Part shown: one piece after another, positions 1 through 6,688 of the stretch
Numbering within the stretch: position 1 is the stretch's first letter
Layout of the letters: each line of letters begins with the position of its first letter
Program-made: the position numbers and the translations under genes
Assembly: GCA_947630595.1 (NCBI GenBank)
Contig: CANRIG010000029.1
Location: 1-36,093 of the forward strand
Source: an uncultured Lachnospiraceae bacterium
GTDB lineage: Bacteria > Bacillota > Clostridia > Lachnospirales > Lachnospiraceae
DNA: 36,093 bases
Direction of reading: 5' to 3'
Notes under the pieces: model-generated
What the model was told of the DNA's origin: nothing
The model's input: only the letters and a program-made list of their open reading frames with translations
Database searches by the model: none

Positions 1-5
1 GATTC

Positions 6-47
6 AAATCGCTGCAAGCCGCTTAGATTCGGCGGTTGCGGCGATTT
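6..47. other. Imperfect hairpin at window edge
   Basis: The arms AAATCGCTGCAA and TTGCGGCGATTT pair with one G-T wobble, and CCGC/GCGG extend the stem past a bulged G. There is no clear T-run after it, so terminator activity for an unseen upstream gene is only possible. Confidence 0.35.
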
Positions 48-105
48 TCTACTTACACAACTGTTAAAGACCGGATTTTAACAGAGTTTCGCTCAGGTGT
101 AAATA

Positions 106-134
106 TTGACACTACACCATTCCAGCTGTATAAT
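106..134 (+). promoter_or_regulatory. Consensus sigma-A promoter
   Basis: TTGACA (106-111) and TATAAT (129-134) are separated by exactly 17 bases, so both hexamers match the consensus fully. It lies about 50 bases upstream of the ferredoxin/flavodoxin gene and should drive it. A promoter this strong would normally need repression, which fits the palindrome just downstream. Confidence 0.85.
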
Positions 135-142
135 AAAACAAA

Positions 143-165
143 GATGTAAATTTAAATTTTACATC
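143..165 (+). promoter_or_regulatory. Palindromic operator candidate
   Basis: Perfect 8-bp arms GATGTAAA (143-150) and TTTACATC (158-165) flank a TTTAAAT centre. The site begins about 8 bases after the -10 box, on the transcription start and leader. A dimeric repressor bound here would block the promoter. The repressor is not identifiable in the window. Confidence 0.6.
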
Positions 166-182
166 ATGGGAGGGATACGTAT

Positions 183-941
183 ATGAAATATGTTCAGATT
201 ATTTTCAGCCCCACAGGAGGAACGGAAAAGGTTTCCAAAGCGGTCGCAAAGAACTGGCCGTCCGTGGAGACCGTCGATTTGTCTGCCCCGGGCGGGGACG
301 GTTCGCAGATCGTTTTCGGGCCGGAAGACGTGGCCCTGATCGCCATGCCGTCGTTTGGGGGACTTGCGCCGCAGATCGCGCTGGAAAGGCTGGGGAAAAT
401 AAAAGGAAACGGAGCAAAATGCGTACTCGCGGCTGTTTACGGGAACCGCGCCTATGAGGATACCCTCGTTCAGATGGAAGACGCCGCTGAGCGCTGCGGG
501 TTTCAGGTTATCGCCGCCGTTTCCGCCGTTGCCGAGCACTCCATCATGCACCAGTACGCTGCGGGGCGGCCAAATCGCGCGGACTGCGAACAGCTCGCCG
601 GTTTTGCGGACCAGATTAACAGAAAGCTCCAAAGCGGCGATTTGACAAAGCCTGCAATTCCCGGGAACCGGCCGTACAAAAAAGCCGGAGCCGTCGGCCT
701 TGTGCCAAAAGCCGGCTCCGCCTGCACGGAATGCGGTCTGTGTGCAAAACAGTGCCCTGTACAGGCAATCGATCGGCAGGCGCTCAAAACGGCCGACGGA
801 AAAAAGTGCATCTCCTGTATGCGCTGTGTTTCCAACTGTCCGCAGAAAGCGAGGAAGGTCAACGGAGTCATGGTATCCGCTGCGGCGCTGGCGATTAAGA
901 AAGCCTGTTCCGTGCCGAAACAAAACGAACTGTTTCTCTGA
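183..941 (+). CDS. EFR1-type ferredoxin/flavodoxin fusion protein
   Basis: This is a 252-residue cytoplasmic redox protein. The N-terminal part (about residues 1-155) is flavodoxin-like, with a probable phosphate-binding loop SPTGGTEKVSKA at 9-20. The C-terminal part is a ferredoxin with two 4Fe-4S motifs: Cys181/184/187/191 and Cys209/212/215/219. Proteins of this architecture are thought to pass electrons between iron-sulfur clusters and FMN; the partner is unknown. The start follows GGGAGGG (168-174) with 8 bases spacing. It appears monocistronic: its own consensus promoter and operator precede it, and a shared terminator hairpin separates it from the convergent PhzF-like gene. The family call is secure; the physiological role is not. 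Confidence 0.88.
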   Translation: MKYVQIIFSPTGGTEKVSKAVAKNWPSVETVDLSAPGGDGSQIVFGPEDVALIAMPSFGGLAPQIALERLGKIKGNGAKCVLAAVYGNRAYEDTLVQMEDAAERCGFQVIAAVSAVAEHSIMHQYAAGRPNRADCEQLAGFADQINRKLQSGDLTKPAIPGNRPYKKAGAVGLVPKAGSACTECGLCAKQCPVQAIDRQALKTADGKKCISCMRCVSNCPQKARKVNGVMVSAAALAIKKACSVPKQNELFL

Positions 942-951
942 TACGTCAGAG

Positions 952-1008
952 GCTGCCGCAAAATACGACAGGCGATAAGTTTGCCATAAGCCGGTATTTT
1001 GCGGCAGC
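952..1008. terminator. Bidirectional hairpin between convergent genes
   Basis: Perfect 15-bp arms run from 952-966 (GCTGCCGCAAAATAC) to 994-1008 around a 27-base loop. The A/T-rich inner half of each arm and the position between two convergent stop codons suggest termination for both genes. There is no long external T-run, so strength is uncertain. Confidence 0.6.
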
Positions 1009-1029
1009 TCCCCGACTGAAAATAAACGG

Positions 1030-1803
1030 TCACTGTATTTCAGAGACGGCAAACAACACCGCTTCTCCGCTGATCGTGATCCTGCCGTTGCCTGACAGGC
1101 GGCAGTGAAGCGTGCCGCCCCGCTTTGACGCCTGGCAGGCTGTGATTTCTTTCTTATTTAATACCTTCGACCAGTAATCTGCGATCTGGCAGTGGGCGGA
1201 GCCGCAGACCGGATCCTCCGGTATGGACAGCTTAGGACAAAAGCTGCGCGATACGCAGTCGGCATCCGTTCCCGGAGATGTCACATTTTGTATCCGCCCT
1301 TCTATTTTCATAAGAAGATTCTGATCCGGAACCATGTTACGGACGATTTCTTCCTTTTCAAAGACACAGATCAGATCGAGCCCCAGAACCGCCCTGACCG
1401 GGCGGATGCCGAAAGCGGCTTCCATATCGTCCGTGATCGGAATCTCCTTCAACTCGTAAGTCGGAAAATCCATCTCATACAGATTTTTTCTGCGGGTGAC
1501 CGTAAGCCTGCCGCTCAGGGTGTCAAATTCCACCCTGTCGGAATCCCGGTCGTAATAATTGAGGATGACGAAAGCGGACGCTAAAGTGGCGTGGCCGCAC
1601 AACTCGACTTCCGTGCCGGGCGTGAACCAGCGCAGGCGATAACCCTGCTCTTCCTTTACGATAAATGCCGTTTCTGACAGATTGTTTTCCCCGGCGACCT
1701 GCATCATCCATTGCTCCTCAGGCCATCGGTCCATGACGCAGACGGCCGCAGGATTTCCGTGGAACACCGTATCTGTGAACGCGTCGACGATATATTGCTT
1801 CAT
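1030..1803 (-). CDS. PhzF-family isomerase/epimerase-like protein
   Basis: This 257-residue protein belongs to the PhzF (phenazine biosynthesis-like) family, which shares the diaminopimelate epimerase fold. The start VDAFTDTVFHGNPAAVCV is typical of the family, and NLSETAF holds the expected catalytic Glu near residue 45. Further family signatures are ELCGHATLASA in the middle and DPVCGSAHC near the C-terminus. Members catalyse proton-transfer isomerisations, but most, including this one, have no known substrate; phenazine synthesis is not implied because no other phz gene is present. It lies 73 bases downstream of the TSCPD gene on the same strand and is probably co-transcribed with it. Length is slightly short but complete. 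Confidence 0.87.
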   Translation of the reverse strand: MKQYIVDAFTDTVFHGNPAAVCVMDRWPEEQWMMQVAGENNLSETAFIVKEEQGYRLRWFTPGTEVELCGHATLASAFVILNYYDRDSDRVEFDTLSGRLTVTRRKNLYEMDFPTYELKEIPITDDMEAAFGIRPVRAVLGLDLICVFEKEEIVRNMVPDQNLLMKIEGRIQNVTSPGTDADCVSRSFCPKLSIPEDPVCGSAHCQIADYWSKVLNKKEITACQASKRGGTLHCRLSGNGRITISGEAVLFAVSEIQ

Positions 1804-1876
1804 GACTTCTTCTCATCCATCCTTTTTTGCGGTATCGGGCGAAACCGCCCCGACCGCATTTGCCATAGGGCGCGTT

Positions 1877-2122
1877 TTACTGCGCCATTGCCAGCTTCAA
1901 AGCCCTGGCGAGCTGATCCGGGCAGGAAGTCGGGCGCGGACCGCAGTGAATGCCTTCCAGGCGTGCGATCGCGTCGGTTACTTTCATACCCTCCACGAGG
2001 CGCGCGACGCCCTGCGTATTGCCGGAGCAGCCGCCGATAAATTCCACGTGCTTGATGACATCTCCGTCCAGCTCAAAACGGATTTCCTGTGAACAGACAT
2101 CTTTTGTTTTGTATACCAGCAT
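1877..2122 (-). CDS. TSCPD domain protein
   Basis: This 81-residue protein carries the signature TSCPDQLA near residues 64-71 and conserved Cys in GGCSGN and HCGPRP. The TSCPD domain also occurs at the C-terminus of some vitamin B12-dependent ribonucleotide reductases. Stand-alone versions like this are common in Clostridia, and their function is unknown. The start is well supported by AGGAGG 8 bases upstream of the ATG on the minus strand. It is the first gene of a leftward unit with the PhzF-like gene and has its own promoter at 2179-2207. Confidence 0.87.
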   Translation of the reverse strand: MLVYKTKDVCSQEIRFELDGDVIKHVEFIGGCSGNTQGVARLVEGMKVTDAIARLEGIHCGPRPTSCPDQLARALKLAMAQ

Positions 2123-2178
2123 TGTAAATTCCTCCTGTCCGTGCCCCGGAGGGCCGTTTTTGTTTGATATTTTTTAAA

Positions 2179-2207
2179 AGTATAACGTCTTTTTTGCGCA
2201 GATTCAA
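2179..2207 (-). promoter_or_regulatory. Promoter for TSCPD-PhzF unit
   Basis: Read on the minus strand, TTGAAT (2207-2202) and TATACT (2184-2179) are separated by 17 bases. The site lies 57 bases upstream of the TSCPD start in the divergent gap before the nucleosidase gene. Confidence 0.65.
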
Positions 2208-2291
2208 GATAAATCGTAGATAACGCGCGCGGGATGTGATAAACTGGTTACGGTTTACTGTGGAGAAAAGCGAAAGAGAGGCTATTTAAAT

Positions 2292-2990
2292 ATGAAGAAA
2301 ACAGGAATTATCGGAGCGATGGAGATTGAGGTGGCGCAGCTGAAGCAGGACATGGAGATTCAGCGTGAGGTCAGGAAGGCCGGAATGGATTTCTGCGAGG
2401 GCCTGCTGAACGGCCGGCCGGCCGTGGTGGTGCGCAGCGGAATCGGCAAAGTGAATGCGGCGGTCTGCACGCAGATTCTGGTCGATGAATTTCAGGCGGA
2501 TGCGGTGATCAACACAGGCATCGCCGGTTCGCTGAACGCGCAGATCAATATCGGCGACATCGTGATTTCCACCGACGTGGTGCATCACGACATGGACGCG
2601 GTGAACTTTGGATATGAACCGGGCCAGATTCCGCAGATGGACGTTTTTTCGTTTGAGGCGGACAGGGAGCTGGCGGACTGCGCGGAGCGCGTGTGCCATG
2701 AGGTCAATCCTGAGATTCAGGTATTCCGCGGGCGCGTGGTCAGCGGAGACCAGTTTGTGGCCGACAAAGCCGTAAAAGAGCGCATCACCGGGCTGTTTCA
2801 CGGTTACTGCACGGAGATGGAGGGCGCGGCGATCGCGCAGACGGCGTATTTAAATCAAATTCCGTTTGTAATTATACGGGCAATCTCCGACAAGGCGGAC
2901 GACAGCGCTTCGGAAGATTATCCGGCTTTTGAGCGCAAGGCGGCGCAGCACTGCATCCGTCTGGTGGAGCGTTTGGTGACGGAAATCTGA
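2292..2990 (+). CDS. mtnN: 5'-methylthioadenosine/S-adenosylhomocysteine nucleosidase
   Basis: This 232-residue cytosolic enzyme cleaves adenine from methylthioadenosine and S-adenosylhomocysteine, removing inhibitory by-products of methylation and polyamine synthesis. The start MKKTGIIGAMEIEV has the conserved GAMEIE segment with the general-acid Glu. Further family segments are SGIGKVNAA, NTGIAGSL, GDQFVAD, and CTEMEGAAIAQ for ribose binding. ISDKAD near the C-terminus carries the catalytic Asp. Length matches the family. The start uses GAGAGG about 10 bases upstream. It is divergent from the TSCPD gene and looks monocistronic; 260 bases separate it from the next gene, which has its own promoter. 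Confidence 0.95.
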   Translation: MKKTGIIGAMEIEVAQLKQDMEIQREVRKAGMDFCEGLLNGRPAVVVRSGIGKVNAAVCTQILVDEFQADAVINTGIAGSLNAQINIGDIVISTDVVHHDMDAVNFGYEPGQIPQMDVFSFEADRELADCAERVCHEVNPEIQVFRGRVVSGDQFVADKAVKERITGLFHGYCTEMEGAAIAQTAYLNQIPFVIIRAISDKADDSASEDYPAFERKAAQHCIRLVERLVTEI

Positions 2991-3120
2991 GCGTTCAGAA
3001 AGAAACTGAATTGGAATCCCTTTTGAAAAACAGAAGCGAAGAAAAAATCTGACGGTCGCGGATATTGATTGTGATGTAGCAAAACAGCAAAAAACTCTGA
3101 CATTTGTCGAACGATTTTGC

Positions 3121-3149
3121 TTTGCAAATACGATTTTTGCGGCTATAAT
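3121..3149 (+). promoter_or_regulatory. Promoter before unknown membrane protein
   Basis: The -10 box TATAAT at 3144-3149 is a full match. A weak -35 (TTTGCA, 3121-3126) lies 17 bases upstream. Apart from this, the 260-base gap 2991-3250 shows no gene or clear terminator. Confidence 0.55.
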
Positions 3150-3250
3150 GGCGATGCTTGAGTGTTTGCGGCGACTGGCGCCGTCGCGGATGACTGAATC
3201 CGTCCGAAAGGATTGCATCGCTCAGACAATGATCAAAAGGGGGATTCCAT

Positions 3251-4051
3251 ATGCTACAGTTTATCATGGATCGAAATCTGCTGCTCTACGTGCTTGCGGC
3301 CGCCTGCCTGGCAGGGGTGGCCAGCCAGATGATTTTGAAACAAATATACGACGGATTGATAAGAGACACGAAGAATACGGGCGAGCCGGACAGTAAATTT
3401 ATGCAGCAGCTCCGGCAGCGGTTTCAGTACTGCAGGCATTTGAATGAAAAGGTCGGGGACGTGCACGCGCTGATTCGGAAGGGGCTGATGGAGTACCGGT
3501 TCTGGGGCATGAGCCTGCACCGCTGGAAGCGGCTGGGCCTCTGGTGCCTGACGGTGAGCCTGGCGTGCGCGTTTGCGGGCAGTCTTTCGGTGGTGCGCGG
3601 CGGCGGTGCTTTGGTGACAGGCAACATGTATTTCTGGATGGGCCTGCTGGCGGCCGCGTTGACGGCGCTGGCCTACGGCATTGCGGATACGGGCTTTCGC
3701 CGGCGGTCGCTGGAGGTGCGGCTCGTGGATTATCTGGAAAACAGCGGGGCCGTGCGCGACTACAGCGAAAACGCCGCCGAAGAATTTGCGTCGGAGAGCG
3801 CCTCCGGGGGCTCCATCGTCCCGGTGGAATCGGGGCGCAGGGTCAAGCGGCGCATGCGCGCGGAAACCGCGGCCGCCTCCTCCCGGGCGCAGAAGGAGAA
3901 AAACGACCTAAAGGAGAATCTGGCCCGTATGAAAACGGGAATGCAGGAGACCGCCGCCGGGCGGGAGCGGAACGCGGAGCTTTTGCGGCAGATGGATCCG
4001 CAGGAGCAGGAACGGATTCTGCGGGAAGTGTTGAAAGAATTCTTAACATAA
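3251..4051 (+). CDS. Unknown membrane protein with charged C-terminal coil
   Basis: I do not recognise this 266-residue protein. An N-terminal hydrophobic segment (about residues 8-28) is followed by a charged stretch and two more hydrophobic segments (about 95-115 and 125-147). The C-terminal half (about 165-266) is highly charged, rich in Arg, Glu and Ala, and probably a cytoplasmic coiled coil; it ends in an Asp/Glu/Gln-rich segment around DPQEQERILREV. The start is supported by AGGGGG 7 bases upstream. It stands alone between the nucleosidase gene and glucose-6-phosphate isomerase, each with its own promoter. The layout could suit a membrane anchor or scaffold, but no function can be assigned. 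Confidence 0.75.
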   Translation: MLQFIMDRNLLLYVLAAACLAGVASQMILKQIYDGLIRDTKNTGEPDSKFMQQLRQRFQYCRHLNEKVGDVHALIRKGLMEYRFWGMSLHRWKRLGLWCLTVSLACAFAGSLSVVRGGGALVTGNMYFWMGLLAAALTALAYGIADTGFRRRSLEVRLVDYLENSGAVRDYSENAAEEFASESASGGSIVPVESGRRVKRRMRAETAAASSRAQKEKNDLKENLARMKTGMQETAAGRERNAELLRQMDPQEQERILREVLKEFLT

Positions 4052-4057
4052 AATCTC

Positions 4058-4086
4058 TTGCACAAGCAAAAGGTGTCTGCTAAAAT
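4058..4086 (+). promoter_or_regulatory. Promoter for pgi
   Basis: TTGCAC (4058-4063) and TAAAAT (4081-4086) are spaced by 17 bases, just after the stop codon of the preceding gene and about 75 bases before the isomerase start. Confidence 0.7.
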
Positions 4087-4105
4087 AGATTATCAGTAAG
4101 AAAAT

Positions 4106-4130
4106 CCGCGAATCCTGCAGGATTTTGCGG
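4106..4130 (+). other. Leader hairpin upstream of pgi
   Basis: CCGC and GCGG enclose the self-complementary AATCCTGCAGGATT, forming a compact stem in the leader about 30 bases before the start codon. It may stabilise the mRNA. No known riboswitch is recognisable. Confidence 0.35.
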
Positions 4131-4160
4131 GGAAATACAAGGTAAGGAGATGTGGTGGTT

Positions 4161-5510
4161 ATGGGAAACAAAGTAACGTTTGATTATTCAAAAGTGTCCG
4201 GATTCGTCGCGGAGTCCGAAGTGGCATCCATGAAGAAGATTGCTGCGGACGCGAAAGACCTGTTGCTGGCCAGGACAGGCGCGGGCAATGATTTTCTGGG
4301 CTGGATCGACCTCCCGGTCGATTATGACAAGGAAGAATTTGCCAGGATTAAAAAAGCGGCAGCAAAGATTCAGGGTGACAGCGAGGTACTGCTGGTGATC
4401 GGCATCGGCGGCTCCTACCTCGGGGCGAGAGCGGCGATTGAGTTCCTGCGCCACAGCTTCTACAATGTCGTACCGAAAGAAGTCCGCAGGACGCCGGAAA
4501 TCTACTTCGTGGGCAACAGCATCAGCAGCACGTATCTGCAGGAACTGATGGATGTCATCGGGGAGCGGGATTTTTCCGTGAATGTGATCTCCAAGTCTGG
4601 CACGACGACAGAGCCGGCTATCGCGTTCCGCATTTTCAAGGCGATGCTGGAGCAGAAATACGGCAAGGCAGAGGCGGCGAAGCGGATTTACGCCACGACA
4701 GACAAGGCGAGAGGCGCGCTCAAGAGCCTGGCGACGGCGGAGGGCTACGAGACGTTCGTGGTTCCGGACGACGTGGGCGGACGCTTTTCCGTGCTGACGG
4801 CGGTCGGACTTCTGCCGATTGCGGTCAGCGGCGCGGACATCGACCGGCTGATGGAGGGCGCTGCCTCCGGCAGAAAGCGCGCGCTGGAAGCGGACTTTGA
4901 GGAAAACGACGCGCTCCAGTATGCGGCGATCCGCAACATCCTGCACAGAAAAGGAAAATCCATCGAGGTTCTGGCGAACTACGAGCCGAGCCTGCACTAT
5001 GTATCGGAATGGTGGAAACAGCTTTACGGCGAGAGCGAAGGAAAAGACCAGAAGGGCATCTTCCCTGCGGCGGTAGATCTGACGACGGATCTCCATTCTA
5101 TGGGTCAGTATATCCAGGACGGCAGCCGTACGCTTTTCGAGACGGTTCTGAGCGTAGAGGAATCCAGGTGCACGCTGACGATCGGCGAGGAGCCGACGGA
5201 CCTCGACGGCCTGAATTATCTGGCGGGCAAGACCATGGATTTTGTGAATAAAAATGCAATGAACGGGACGATTCTTGCGCACACCGACGGCAATGTGCCG
5301 AATCTTCTGATCCGCATCCCGAGACAGGACGAGTTCTGCCTGGGCGAGCTGTTCTATCTCTTTGAGTTTGCCTGCGGCGTGAGCGGATATATTCTGGGCG
5401 TGAACCCGTTCAACCAGCCGGGCGTCGAGAGCTACAAGAGAAACATGTTTGCGCTGCTCGGCAAGCCCGGATACGAAAAGGAAAGAGAAGAACTGCTGAA
5501 GCGGCTGTAA
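4161..5510 (+). CDS. pgi: Glucose-6-phosphate isomerase
   Basis: This 449-residue enzyme interconverts glucose-6-phosphate and fructose-6-phosphate in glycolysis. The signature segments are clear: [16 protein letters not shown] (sugar-phosphate loop), [10 protein letters not shown] (phosphate-binding SIS motif), and [13 protein letters not shown]. The [11 protein letters not shown] segment carries the catalytic Glu, and [13 protein letters not shown] near the C-terminus holds the conserved Lys. The length fits the short Gram-positive form. The frame also opens with GTG codons at 4152 and 4155, but AAGGAG at 4144-4149 is correctly spaced only for the ATG at 4161. It has its own promoter and is separated from neighbours. 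Confidence 0.96.
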   Translation: MGNKVTFDYSKVSGFVAESEVASMKKIAADAKDLLLARTGAGNDFLGWIDLPVDYDKEEFARIKKAAAKIQGDSEVLLVIGIGGSYLGARAAIEFLRHSFYNVVPKEVRRTPEIYFVGNSISSTYLQELMDVIGERDFSVNVISKSGTTTEPAIAFRIFKAMLEQKYGKAEAAKRIYATTDKARGALKSLATAEGYETFVVPDDVGGRFSVLTAVGLLPIAVSGADIDRLMEGAASGRKRALEADFEENDALQYAAIRNILHRKGKSIEVLANYEPSLHYVSEWWKQLYGESEGKDQKGIFPAAVDLTTDLHSMGQYIQDGSRTLFETVLSVEESRCTLTIGEEPTDLDGLNYLAGKTMDFVNKNAMNGTILAHTDGNVPNLLIRIPRQDEFCLGELFYLFEFACGVSGYILGVNPFNQPGVESYKRNMFALLGKPGYEKEREELLKRL

Positions 5511-5591
5511 GCGCTGAGGCGGGGAACTGTTCTGCCGCGGCGGCGTGAGCCTGCGGGCGGGACAAAAGTCACATAAGATTTTCAAAGTGTG

Positions 5592-5659
5592 GGGTGTCAT
5601 GGGGCGAAGCCTGATTTCGCTTCATGGCATCCCTGTATCTTTGTAACGTTGAAAGATAC
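5592..5659 (+). other. Two adjacent hairpins, structured intergenic RNA candidate
   Basis: A stem of about 17 pairs with G-U wobbles joins 5592-5608 to 5617-5633. A second stem is perfect: GTATCTTT (5635-5642) with AAAGATAC (5652-5659). They sit in the 225-base gap between pgi and the dehydrogenase gene. No T-run follows, so this looks more like a structured leader than a simple terminator. It does not match a riboswitch class I can recognise. Confidence 0.45.
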
Positions 5660-5735
5660 CGGAACGGAAAGCCCCTGTCCTGTGGCAGAGCAGAGGATTT
5701 CTGGTTCACGGTATTGTTTGCAGGGAGGAATATGC

Positions 5736-6688
5736 ATGAATATTGTATTTCTGGAGGCGGGCAACCTGGGAGACGACATGCGGTTCGACCGCTTTTTTGA
5801 GCTGGGCGAGGTGCAGGTGTACACGCAGACGCCGGAGGACAAGATCGCCGAGCGCGTCGCGCAGGCGGATGCGGTGCTGGTCAACAAGCTGCCGATGAAC
5901 GAGTCCACGCTGGGCGGTGCGGAGTTTGTGAAATACATCGGCGTCACGGCCACAGGCACCAACAACATCGACTATGAATATATGAAAAAACGCGGCATCA
6001 CGGTGACAAACGTGGCCGGGTATTCCACCGACGTGGTGGCGCAGCACACGTTTGCGATGGTGCTGTATCTTCTGGAAAATCTGCGCTACTACGACGATTA
6101 CGTGCGTTCGGGCGACTACTGCCACAGCAAATCGTTCTGTCACATGGACCGCCGCTTCTGCGAGCTCGCGGGCAAGACCTGGGGCATCATCGGGCTGGGC
6201 GCGATCGGCAAAAAGGTGGCCGCTATTGCCGGGGCTTTCGGCTGCCGCGTCATTTACTGCTCCCCGTCCGGGAAAAACAACAACGCCGACTATGAGCAGG
6301 TGGATTTCGACACGCTGCTGGCGGAGTCGGATATCGTGTCGGTACATACGCCCCTGACGGAGAAAACGTATCATATGATGGATTACGACGCTTTCTGCAA
6401 AATGAAAGAGAGCGCCATCTTCATCAACGTGGCCCGATTGTGGACGAAAAAGATCTGTACAAGGCGCTGCACAAGGAGAAAATCGCGGCGGCAGGGCTCG
6501 ATGTGCTGGAGCAGGAGCCCATGGATAAGGACTGCCCGCTGCGCAAGCTGGACGACGACGACCGGCTGCTGATCACGCCTCATATTGCATGGGCGGCGGT
6601 CGAGGCCAGAACCCGCCTGCTTGACGAGGTGTGGCTGAATCTGAATGCATACAGAAACGGAAAAGAGAGAAACGTATGTCGGAAATAA
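5736..6688 (+). pseudogene. D-2-hydroxyacid dehydrogenase, frameshifted
   Basis: Two overlapping frames together give a complete NAD-dependent D-2-hydroxyacid dehydrogenase of about 319 residues, the family length; glycerate or hydroxypyruvate reductase is the closest guess. The first frame carries the NAD-binding GLGAIGKKVAA and runs to INVAR, the substrate-binding Arg. The second frame resumes at GPIVDEKDLYKAL and includes the catalytic Glu (LEQEP) and His (TPHIAW). At 6429-6442 the sequence GTGGCCCGATTGTG lacks 7 bases needed to read INVARGPIVDE. As it stands, translation continues out of frame to a stop at 6572, losing the catalytic His. The start at 5736 follows GGGAGG at 7 bases; the longer upstream frame has no such site. 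A sequencing error cannot be excluded. Confidence 0.85.

Noticed and set aside
1030-1803. Phenazine biosynthesis pathway
   Set aside because: A lone PhzF-like gene without other phz genes is common in non-producers.
5589-5735. Upstream extension of the dehydrogenase frame
   Set aside because: The extra N-terminus is unlike the family and overlaps two hairpins; GGGAGG is correctly placed only for 5736.
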